From Aphrophora alni (Eukaryota > Arthropoda > Insecta > Hemiptera > Aphrophoridae), in the NCBI GenBank assembly GCA_963513935.1, contig OY740768.1, positions 44,882,368-44,946,367 of the forward strand: a DNA stretch of 64,000 bases, given 5' to 3'. The notes beneath the pieces were generated by a model. It had not been told where the DNA came from. It did not search any database and worked only from the letters and a program-made list of their open reading frames with translations. Position 1 is the stretch's first letter. The number at the start of each line of letters is the position of its first letter. The position numbers and the translations under genes were made by a program. Positions 40,555 to 50,420 of the stretch are shown here, piece by piece.

Positions 40555-40558
40555 TTGT
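40491..40558. repeat. Perfect 68-bp palindrome built on a TA microsatellite
   Basis: The TA tract is bounded by ACAACTTA on the left and its exact complement TAAGTTGT on the right, so the whole 68 bp is self-complementary. The flanks are unique sequence, not microsatellite. This could be a tiny inverted-repeat element whose centre became, or was, a TA array. Confidence 0.9.
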
Positions 40559-40938
40559 ATAAACATTAATTGAGTGTAATTTTTATTTTAATACAAAACC
40601 CGACCCATAAATATTTAACTTTAAAATAAATATTAATAAACAACCTATTTATTAATTTATATTTTAAAACAAAAAACCTATAATATGCAAGATATATTTA
40701 TTGTATCTGTTGTTAAGAAAAAATTACGTGTAAATAATAATCAAAGATTTAATTTTGATTTTGTTTAAGGTTTTGAAAATGTTTACATGGTCGTTGAAAA
40801 GTTATTATTAAAATATTATTTAGTACAAAATTCTTTATTTTTTTACAAAATATTCTTATCTCATGTTCAATTTAATTATTTTTACTCATTTGAAATAAAT
40901 TATCCCAGTAAAACTATCTCATAAGCTTTGAATGGTTT

Positions 40939-41290
40939 GAAAATATTTGCATTAAACTAAATGCAGGACCACATATGTTAAACTACACGTCTGTATTGTA
41001 AAACGATAAGCCTAAGTTCAATACTAATCCGTCACGTAGCAGTTAGATAAGCCTAGTTATGTAAGGAATTTGCCTTCGTATGTAGTATAGTGCATTGGTA
41101 GAATGACCGGGAAATATTTGTAATGAACTAAATGCAGGACCACATGTGTTGAAAATCACGTCTGTATTGTAAAACTATAAGCTTCCGTTCAATACTCATC
41201 CGTCACATAGCAGGTAGAAGCCTTGCCCTAGTTATGTAAGGAATTTGCCTTCGTATGTACTATAGTGCATTGGTAGAATGACCTGGAAAT
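40939..41290 (+). repeat. Block D, unit 2, tandemly duplicated
   Basis: Two adjacent copies with a 171-bp offset (for example AACTAAATGCAGGACCACAT at 40955 and 41126; CCGTCACGTAGCAG and CCGTCACATAGCAG; GGAATTTGCCTTCGTATGTA in both). Units 1 and 3 have a single copy, so this duplication is private to unit 2. Confidence 0.85.
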
Positions 41291-41639
41291 ATTTTTACAA
41301 TACCTAGAAGTTATTCCTTGATAAAATTTATATTCTGCATATAAAAGACGTAACACTCTTCACGAAATTCAATTTTAAATGGAAGAGCGACAATACTTTT
41401 CATTTATTTTCTTCAACACTAAATCAAGTTTTCAAGTTTCAAAATTGTATAAGCAAAATTATTAAAGTTTCTTTTTTTAATGTATACAAATAATAAATAT
41501 AGATATCAGGTATATGGCCTTCTTGCAATTCATAAATTTCATTTATTTTAAAATAAATTCCATCCATATTTAATAAAACTTAGGACAATAGTACAATTCA
41601 TTCAATATCATTCAATTCAATCAATTTCGTTTTCCTACG

Positions 41640-42250
41640 ATTTGTTCCTTTAAACTACCAGGGTTCTTTAACTTAAAACTAAATAAATCACTAGTTCAGT
41701 TATCTAAATAATGGTTCTTTATTACTCAATATAACTTGACTATTTCTCTTAGTTTGCTTATATACTACGAGTAATTACAAATATTTTAATCTTCTTAATT
41801 ACTAAGAATCCAGAATGACTCAAATTGTTGTGACTCACAGATCTGATTCTACGTTATAGTTTATAATGACTTGTCTCTGAAATAATCACAAGGCTTATAC
41901 ACTAAGTTTGCTCACCCTGCTTGCCATTCTCATGAATACTCTTCGGAAGTCTCATTAATCCTAGGAAGTTCTTTCTCGTCAAGTCCGTTTGGCTATCTTC
42001 AAGAATTCCTGTAGCACTTTCATGTGATCAATCTTGGTCCACTGATCAAGTTTCCTTCCACCCAACGGATGATGTCTGCTTTGCTTGCAAGATAAGCAAT
42101 TTCATCATTTTTCCATGACTCTCACAATAATTGTTTTCAATTTGGGTTCTTAAAAAGAACTTAGACAATATTCCTAACTAAAGCCATCCTAATCCTAACA
42201 GTTTCATCTTCAAAGTCGCCATTTTCAGTGTTGCACGAGCTACAATTAAT
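41640..42250. other. Unit-2-private sequence beside the inverted-repeat element
   Basis: This stretch has no partner in units 1 or 3 and is less AT-rich than its surroundings, especially 41900-42250. Its minus strand has several medium open segments, and the composition looks transposon-like, but I recognise no domain. It may belong to the same insertion as the inverted-repeat element next to it. Confidence 0.35.
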
Positions 42251-42690
42251 ACACTATAACCAATGACTACATAAATACTATAAGATACGACATAGGATAG
42301 GGAAATAGTCTACGCTTTACGGGTGCTGTTCGTCACAAGTTTGACACACAGCTATCAGAAAGCGCTAGCAGCAGGTGCTTGACTATACGCATCCCACTTG
42401 GTTGAGACTGTACAACTGTTGACACAGCATAGTCAGTGTTGTCAGTTCGTGCGCTGAGATAAGCGATTCTCGACCTTCCGTCGCATCTCTGGTCCCATTT
42501 ATGTGGCATCAGTGCGCAACTTAAACATTGTTTGACCTTAGAGCCACCTAGCGCCAGTCACATCAACTTCTAGCAGAGCAACAGCTCCACACCCTAGCGG
42601 GTATTGGTCAACTCAAGAATAAGTGTAGAATATTTAACATGGCCATGTCGTGTCTTATAGTATTTATATAGTCATTGCTATAACTAAATC
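42251..42690. mobile_element. Non-autonomous inverted-repeat (MITE-like) element, GC-richer core
   Basis: Inverted arms 42261-42293 and 42645-42677 match at 31 of 33 positions by my count, and weaker similarity extends outward about 10 bases. The roughly 350-bp core is clearly GC-richer than anything nearby and encodes no recognisable protein. Outer ends and target duplication are not resolved. The arms could alternatively be subterminal repeats of a larger insertion including 41.64-42.25 kb. Superfamily unknown. Confidence 0.65.
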
Positions 42691-42989
42691 TAATACAGTG
42701 CCACTCCCCTTATTTAAACAGAACTAAATAGGGGTGTGGCCTAAACATAATTTACACCAGTAATGGTGATTTGTTTCGTTGAAGCGCGTGTTAATAAATC
42801 AACATATATGTGAGAATTTTTATTCAAGTTTTATTCTATTAAGTATACCATCTCACAAGTCAAGCTCAAAATCTATTTATTTAATCCTTATAAGTAAACT
42901 TTGAAATACAACATTTATTATAAATACATACAAGTTATGCAATGAATCAACATACAAATTCTATGTATATTGTTTCCTAATAGTCTGTT

Positions 42990-43760
42990 TGAAATAATGT
43001 ATTATAAGTGTGTTACTTGTATATGATTTAAGCTATTGGATCATATTATATTATTATATTCGATCTTAAGCTATTCAATAATCATAATGACACATAAATA
43101 TAAATTTTAAGTTAAAACAAATTTATTATATGTCTGGTGATAAATTTGAAAAAAAATCGTAATTAACTTCTAAAATTTATTGTGGGATATTACATACACT
43201 ATCATTAATGAAACCTTTTTCAGGCTTGATTTTTAAGGAAAAGGCATAAATTATCCCATTAAAAACGACATTAAACTTTAAAATTTTTAATTATAACTAT
43301 TAAAGAAATATTTTCCTTCCCCTTTATTCAGTAAATATACAATAATTTATAATGCAAATGGGATAAACAATAGTGCGAAATTAATTCTTGAGATTACAAA
43401 TTAAATTTGTAATCCCTTGAAAATTGTACAAATTTATAGGCGTTCGTAATACTAATGAGCTGAAGAAAAGAACCTTCACAAATATTAAATATATTATTAC
43501 TAAAAACTATGGTTCAAACTAAAATATCGTAGACACACCATTACAAAAATAATGATATGATACAGCCATTATAAGAGCTAAAGACACAGTAATGGAAATT
43601 TAAGGTATTGAGTGGTGTCAAAGGTCTCTTTGATAAATGATCAAGTTGTTGAGAGCTGTTAACCGGTTGTGTTTCTATTCTCGATGGTTGAATGAGAATA
43701 TGTAGCAAAGTGAATCCGTGAATGTTGGAAGTAGAGTAGGCTGTTACTACACTTCACTTT
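42990..43760 (+). repeat. Block E, unit 2
   Basis: Diverged partner of 30540-31340 and 57300-58200. Shared landmarks include TAATCATAATGACACAT-type phrases, ACAAATTAAATTTGTAATCC (ACAAATTAAATGTGTAATCC in unit 1), GGTTGTGTTTCTA (shared with unit 3) and GTGAATGTTGGAAG. Confidence 0.6.
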
Positions 43761-43859
43761 GTCACATTAGTGCACACAGAATATTAGTTGCACTACTACA
43801 TTCGGTACTAGTCATCGTGAAATTCCACTTCATGTTGACCCTTGATTCCTAAAGTGATT

Positions 43860-44160
43860 ATTGTAGCATTAACGACAGTGAACCGTTATTGTATTTTTCG
43901 TTTTGTAAATTTCATTTGTAACCGGTTCAAAGGCTAAGGTTTTGCGAAATTGAATTTCTTATCTGATCTTCTAAAATATCAAGTTCTCATAGTTATTGTT
44001 CAGATATTTTAGTGATTTTTAGCAACAGTTATATTAGCCCCCCCCCCCCACAAATAAAGTACGGTGGGGTTAAGTATAGTTGGTAATTCCTTTGATGAAG
44101 TTTTACCATATGTCGATGGGATTGATTTCTATGAAACTGTCTGTTTATTACTGGTGCTGA
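43860..44160 (+). repeat. Post-E segment, unit 2, with C12 run
   Basis: Alignable with 59030-59290 in unit 3 (CAATTCTCATTGTTAGTGTT versus the TCATAGTTATTGTTCAGAT phrase, then a TGATGAAG.T.TA.CATAT phrase) and more weakly with 31490-31660 in unit 1. It contains a run of 12 C at 44038-44049, unusual in this AT-rich DNA. Confidence 0.5.
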
Positions 44161-44369
44161 TATATTGTTATTATTTATAATATTTATAACAAAATCATAG
44201 TTAATTTTTACATAATATAACTACGAAAAAATGTAAGCTTTTTCACGCAGTTTATGGTTATTTACCTATATATTTTGATCCAACTAAAAAATATATGTAT
44301 AAAGTGGAAATGGTCTTGGGGAATTACTTAATTAAACGAAAAAGGAATACACTTTTGTTTAGAAAATCC

Positions 44370-44490
44370 AACTACTGGATTGTTCTATTAGAATCGATAT
44401 CTCGTTGCCTTGGCATTTCTGTTTATCAGAGAGATAATTCTGAAGTGTCGCTTATCTATTGCAGTTCAATTTATGGCAGCGTATACACAT
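44370..44490 (+). repeat. Short block F, unit 2
   Basis: AATCGATATC, GTTGC, then CAGAGAGATAATTCTGAAGTG and ATTGCAGTT match 32012-32095 in unit 1 (TGAGAGATAATACTGAAGTG). It lies inside the 96-codon plus frame 44295-44585. The frame is not open in unit 1, so I do not call a gene. Confidence 0.6.
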
Positions 44491-44739
44491 ACAACGCATA
44501 CTATTTTGATTTTGTTGTTACTACAACAGCCTTACTACTCCAAGTAGCAACAGTAGTCTTAAATGACAGAAAACCTAGTACGTAATAATTGAGAGGTGTT
44601 GATCTGAAATTGATATTGATAATTTGGATGGAATTAAATGCATAAAAGGACTACATGTACATTTTGTTTAGTTCAAATCAATTTAATAACATTTTATACA
44701 ATATAATGTTATGTTATCATACACAGCGCTGTGACCTTT

Positions 44740-45110
44740 AACGAACCAAAAACAACTGTTCTCTCAAAATGTTCAATAATGAACCAAATAACTTAAGAAT
44801 CATGGTTAAAAATGATCAAAAAATTAAACTTCACCCCCAACAGTGTTATTTCAAAATATAATGTTAATTCCAGACTATGGAGAAATTTTGCAGAATCATG
44901 AAAGTGGTTTAATAATTTGTTAGTAAATAAAATGAGATGTTGAAAAGTAATCAAAATTACCAAGATTACCTATGACCACTGCCAAGGAAACGAATTCAGG
45001 AATTGGTAATAATTATGAAATGAATAACACTCAATGTATAATAAAATGTGCTCTTTTTTCAAGTTTTAATAGAATATCTTGTTTGAACTCAAATATACCA
45101 TTTGTTACAA
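44740..45110 (+). repeat. Block G, unit 2
   Basis: Partner of 32400-32860: AACGAACCAAAAA, GCAGAATCATGAAAGTGG, and TATACCATTTGTTACAAAAG at the end. Confidence 0.55.
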
Positions 45111-45120
45111 AAGTTAGTTA

Positions 45121-45123
<3 letters not shown>

Positions 45124-45181
<58 letters not shown>
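45124..45181. repeat. TA dinucleotide microsatellite
   Basis: About 29 TA repeats between blocks G and H. No equivalent is seen in units 1 or 3. Confidence 0.97.
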
Positions 45182-45185
<4 letters not shown>

Positions 45186-45329
45186 ACGTGGGGTTTATAA
45201 TCAAATGTAAAGGTTTTTATTTGCATAATGTTATTGTATATTTAGTATTAGGTATTATCATAAGTATTATTTTGTTTCGTTCGGAAAATAAATTGTTTTC
45301 ATTACATAATTTCCTTTTTGTTTGTTATT

Positions 45330-45740
45330 AGTATTCCTTTGAAGTTGAATAGCAAAAACTTCACTAACATTTAAATCATAATCCGATTAAAATAAAGCTT
45401 CCGTATTAGAGAAAATACTGATTTAATAATAGTTAATAGTTACACCTCTATAAGTTTTGCAACATAAATACATCAACCGGCGTGTTTATACAATAATGTA
45501 CATTATTCCTCTAATATTGTTTGACAATAGGTAATTAACCTAAATTAATTGATATTTAGACAAATTACAAACATACTTATTCAAAATATTAGAGATATTT
45601 GTGTTTCACTAATCAGTCTTCCATATATATTATATCCGACAATAGAAAATCATTAACGAAAACTGTTTCACAATATAAATAGGGCATACGTAAATTAATA
45701 AAAGAGTCAAGGGAATATAATTCCATGCATCTTCACGGTT
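45330..45740 (+). repeat. Block H, unit 2
   Basis: Partner of 32930-33400 and 59640-59960 through AATCATAATCCGATTA, ACACCTCTATAAGTTTTG, ACATCAACC, GTTTGACAATAG and AACGAAAACTGTTTCACA. Confidence 0.65.
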
Positions 45741-46370
45741 AGTCAAATAAGTTTATCATTAGCGTTGTATCGCTACTAGCAGGTAATTATTTTTACCAAT
45801 CATGGATAAAAGATTTTTTACCATTGCTGTCATTATCGTCTAAGTGAATAAAATAATATAAATAAAATAAGAAATATTATAGAGAATAATAAACGAAAAA
45901 TCACCATTATTCAAATATTATATTCCTGTGTTTAGTACTTATTAAAGCATTATTTCAATCCTATTTACTTAAATTTAAAGTACTGGAATAGAAAGTACAT
46001 ATGTATGGAACTCACACCATGTACTAATAAAAAAATTGTTAATATAAGCGATTAAATACCTCAATGGACGTCTATGAATTACAAAGAATGAATAAAAATG
46101 AGATCTATATAAGAGAAATAATTTTACTAAATGAAATGGACAATTAAAATATTTTATATTAATTTTTTACAGCTTAATCCAAATATTCAGAGTTCTTCAA
46201 TAAGTTCATAAACATTTATATAGACTAGTTGAAGAGCTTGTTTTGGTTTCATTTTGTTGGGAAATGTATTGACTCACGTAGTGTATAGTACCGTATAGCA
46301 TCACCGAAAGCGATAGCGACAGTTGTAACAATAAAAGCTGATTTCACTGATCCCGAGCGCGCTCGCATTG

Positions 46371-47345
46371 TGTTTTGGTTTTAAGAAACAAGGTCTTAGA
46401 CAATTGTGCAAAGGAATTTCCGTACAGAGTATGGCAAAGATCCTTCACAAGGTATGAAAAGTGTCTGCCACCATTTATGAGTGACATAAGTTTTTGGTCC
46501 TCGTTTGTCTGACGATGTTGTAGTGTATGTCTAAAAAGCTACCTTAACAGTCTTAAAAATCAATTCGGGGTGCTTCTAGCGAGGTTGGCGTTCCACGTAC
46601 GACTGTTTGGCGTGTGTTGACAAAATGTTTGTAACTCAAAACGTGGAGATTACAAATGGTGTACAAATGGTGATTACAAATGGAGAACTAAAAGACACTG
46701 TAGGGATTACTTGTAAGGAATTTTGCGCGGCTAAAGACTAGAATTTCCTTGCAAACATAATCTTCAATAATGAGTTGACTTTCCATGTAAGTAGAATGTA
46801 AGTAGAAAGTGTATACACACAACTGTCAAATTTAGGACAGCGAAAATCCACGACAATCCTTGGAACATGTTCGTGATAGCCAAAATGATAATATTTTAAG
46901 CAAGAGTAAAGTTAACGGTCCTTCCGTTTTTAATCATGAACGTAATACTACACCTAGAAATGCTGGAAAACTGTTTAATCCCAAAGATTAATTAGGACGG
47001 CCAAGAACGCCGATTACACTTTCAGCAAAATGGTACACCGTCGTACTACCCCACTGAGGTCAGGTATTTCCAAAATAACCAATTTGCAGGTACATCGATA
47101 GCTTGAGGTGGCCAAATCCATGGCCAAATCGTTCACCGAACCTGACACTTCTAATTTTTTATTTTTGAGGAATTATCAAAGATACAGTTCATAAACCACA
47201 GGTACAACCACATAAATACAGGTTTCTCTCGTTGAAATCAGAGCAAGAATTTACGCCACGGTTGAAAAAGTTACGTACGACATGCTACTCGATATGTCAG
47301 CAATAAATCGACTTCAGATGAAATAAATCCAAAATGGAAAATGGT
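46371..47345 (+). pseudogene. IS630-Tc1-mariner transposase relic (DUF4817 / DDE type)
   Basis: Broken frames spell, in order, the landmarks of a transposase family common in arthropods. VQRNFRTEYGKDPSQ (46400-46450) fits the N-terminal DUF4817 helix-turn-helix region. SSEVGVPRTTVWRVL (46578-46620) fits the second helix-turn-helix. NIIFNNELTFHVS (46753-46795) fits the first catalytic block, usually FSDEATFH; the expected Asp is Asn here. NCQI...DSENP and EHVRDS follow near 46820-46875. Later come the QDGAPPHYH equivalent (NGTPSYY near 47030), WPNRSPNLT (about 47120), IIKDTVHKPQVQ (about 47170) and VEIRARIYATVEKV (about 47233). Stops, frameshifts and missing stretches make it non-functional. 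Weakly similar inverted ends (TTACAGCTT...AATA near 46170 and its complement near 47535-47555) may be terminal repeats. It is absent from units 1 and 3, so it inserted after the duplication. Confidence 0.8.
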
Positions 47346-47425
47346 TGTGAGATTGCTCCTAACTAATAGAGTAAAAAGCTCTTTTTAATTCCTACAAAAT
47401 AACGCCAAATACCACTGTTATCATT

Positions 47426-47534
<109 letters not shown>

Positions 47535-48156
47535 ATTTACAAAGCTGTAACATCCTTTTTAAAAGCAACCTGTATAATGAAATAAAAAAACAAAAACGAA
47601 AACGAAAAAAACAGAAAAAGGAAAATACAATTTAAAGTTTGATTAAGGAAGAAATGGAGAAAATTTCTGGATGTGTTCCAACAGTGAAAACGAAAAAAAA
47701 ATTACTCAAAAACATAAGTCCGGAAATGCTTCATTTCACAGTTACTCACAGTTATTTAAAAACAAATTTTAATAGTTAATAGTTTTGGATTTAAGTTATT
47801 GAACTCAAATTATGTATACATATTTAGTATAAAATATTCTACTCGTGTACAAAAAGCCAAGACGTAATTTCATCTATTTTTAAAATGGCGACCTTTAAAA
47901 ATGTTTAATGTTAAATTCTCAAAAACTGTAAATATATCAAAATATTTTCAAGAAACAAAAAAAAAAAAAAAAGTGACAAATAAAACTTTTTTAATTTTAT
48001 CTGTGACTTAAATGATAATCAAGTTTATTGGCTAAAAACTTAAAACATTCTTTCTTGGTAGTTGTCCATAATATACTAAAGTACTCCAGAAACTAATTAC
48101 GAGAAAAATCATTTAAATGAAATCAATAATAAATTATTACAAACATGCATAAAAAG

Positions 48157-48309
48157 GTTTTTATTACACCAAAACAAAATTAGTCATTTTGATTATTAAC
48201 TCTTTAAATTTTGTTTTTATTTTCTTTGCATTCGACCTACTTTTATGAGTTTTTGAAGTGAATTAAAATTTTAGTTTACAGTTATGTTTTGTTTTGGTGT
48301 AATAAAAAC
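48157..48309. mobile_element. Small MITE-like element with perfect 23-bp inverted ends
   Basis: The 23 bases at 48157-48179 (GTTTTTATTACACC followed by AAAACAAAA) are exactly complementary to 48287-48309, enclosing 107 AT-rich bases. Perfect arms in this diverged surrounding suggest a young insertion or selection on the hairpin. I could not resolve a target-site duplication. It lies directly before block J of unit 2. Superfamily unknown. Confidence 0.7.
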
Positions 48310-48319
48310 GTTCCGGAAT

Positions 48320-48780
48320 AGCCTTGTATAATGAAATTTAACCAAAAAACCAATATGGATGCTCTTCTTTTAAAGACATATATATTGAAATATATGAAAC
48401 AGATTACCACTGTCGAGAGTGTTTGGTTTGACAATAAAACAATGCGTATTCTTCTCATATGTTATATTAGGTATTCATCAACCTTCGTTTCATACAAATG
48501 CCGGTTCTCGTTTTGTCCATTATTTCTCCACAGTTTTATATTACTAAAGACAGACATATTGCCAACATTACAACAGACAGAAATAAAAGAATATACCTAA
48601 TGGAAAACAAACACGTTTCTATAAAATAGATGGGTTTTCCAGGTGGAGTACTGGAGTAATATGGAATTTAAATTGGATCATATCTTTGAATTGTGTAACA
48701 TAAGAATAATATTGTGGCTATCAAAACCTTAACTCATACCACAGTAGGAAAATACAACACGATAAATTATTTTATCAAAA
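48320..48780 (+). repeat. Block J, unit 2
   Basis: Matches 61310-61700 in unit 3: TCTCATATGTTATAT/ACTCATATGTTTTTC, CATCAA.C.TCGTT, AAGACAGACATATTGCCAA, ATAAATGGGTTTTCCA.GTGGA. The plus frame 48331-48600 lies within it, but the unit 3 copy has stops. Not found in unit 1. Confidence 0.75.
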
Positions 48781-49599
48781 TTCATGAATGAAAGATTCAC
48801 TACTTCTTTTTTTTTTTTTTTAGCAGCTCCGGAGATCAACTATGTACTATGTAATGGTTATTTAACTGAATTTATGCTTTCCTTAAATTTACAAATATTC
48901 AAAACTTATGCTGGACCAATATCCTATTACTCTGTTATATCCTTAAAAGACATGAAGTCTAAAACATACCACAGTCAGAAAGGCGTTATCTTTCTACATA
49001 ACTTGATAACACGAACACCATACTTTACTTTTAAAGTAAATTGAAAGTGAAAATCTATATTTTTCGAGTTACTAAATTTTCTGTCTTTAAAAAAAATTGT
49101 GACAAAAATACAATATATTTTAGATTATTTGAAAGACTATTTTTTAAATATGGATCTGTTTAATTTTTCGTTCGCTCTTTTTTAGATTGTACTATATTTT
49201 TCGTTTATAATATCAACCGATAACATATTCAAAAAAAGTATAAAGATTTGAAATAGTGTAAGAAGCAAAATTTTGCTCAGCAGGCAGTTGATATAGTTAT
49301 TTGCGAGTATCTGCTTATTTGCAGACCTCGATTCTGGCATTTTACAAAATGGCCTTTACAAACACAACAAGGTCTTAGATAAAAAGAACTAGAAAAAAAA
49401 CACAATAGACGTATTTTTTTAAATTTTACAAGGTAGGATCGGTAGAATTTTCATGCTCTTAGCTATCAGCGTAAATATAAAGGAGATAAAATTAAGTAGA
49501 ATATCAATATTATACATTTATTAAATATAAGACTGCCAATTTAATTACTTGGTATTATTAAATATTTGAAGTTGCCAGGGCTATTAAAACTTCAATGCT

Positions 49600-50035
49600 T
49601 CATGTAATAAACTTCACACTGTCCCAATAAGCAAAGTAGTTCGGCAACATCAAAAACACATTGGAATCAATCTTATAAAATAATTAATACCTTCGAGCCT
49701 TTATTTAGACTGCAGTAAAACTCCCAGAGTAGGCTATATGGTGAAATAAAATATATGGCGCGTACGTTTCCCCGGGACTTTTATTATGTCTATAAATGTG
49801 TTATTGTAAGAAGGTCTGCACCATGAACGACAGGTTGCATTTTATAGTCATATTTGATTGTATTATTTACGATTTACCTAATATTTTAACAGTAGGTTTT
49901 AAGAACTGTACATTTTTATTAAAGAAGTTCCAACTAGGTGATATAAGTAAAACCATGTCCTCCTATCAAATAGGTAAAAAGTGTGTTTTGTCTAAATCAA
50001 AATATTTCATTTACCGGTAATTTTACATCAGTTGA
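49600..50035 (+). repeat. Block I, unit 2
   Basis: Uninterrupted copy: AAACTTCACACTGTCCCAAT, AAACACATTGGAATCAATCT, TACCTTCGAGCC, GACTGCAGTAAAACTCC, ATATATGGCGCGTACGTTTC, ACCATGAACGACAGG, TTTACCGG near the end. It gives the empty target site for the unit 1 retrotransposon. The frame 49796-50020 is not conserved in unit 3. Confidence 0.85.
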
Positions 50036-50420
50036 CCCATCATATTATTTTCCTCGTCATATTTCTTAGTCATAACGTGAACATAGTATGTTATACACCA
50101 CTAATTTAACCATTCCCTGCCCACCATAGCAATTTGCATGTCCCATCCTAACTGCTATTCACAGTAAGTTTTACGCTTCTTTTATAATGAATAGGCCATC
50201 CATGCTATCTACTTCTCCATCGACCCATTTCATTATAACAATCCATCCATTAATAGTTTTACTGTGAGCCACTCCTTCTTACCATGCTCGTCAGAACTAG
50301 TTTTATACCGATTCATCAGAATCATGAAATTTTTCCATCAGTCTACCCCATTCTAATATCCCATATACTACTAGCATTTCTCTAGTTTTATTCTATGTAG
50401 GAAACCGAACGTTTCATCGT
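50036..50420 (+). repeat. Block K, unit 2: degenerate C-rich short-motif repeat
   Basis: A motif near GACCCATCATATTA recurs loosely every 20-60 bp (GTTGACCCATCAT, TGCCCACCATAGCAA, TCGACCCATTTCATTA, TCTACCCCATTCTAAT). C is much commoner than G on the plus strand. The same texture follows block I at the same distance in unit 3. Confidence 0.55.

Noticed and set aside
41640..42760. Solo LTR of an LTR retrotransposon
   Set aside because: I looked for TG...CA ends, a target duplication and a polypurine tract or primer site and found none. Inverted arms instead point to a DNA-type element.
44295..44585. 96-codon plus frame overlapping block F
   Set aside because: The homologous unit 1 sequence is not open in this frame.
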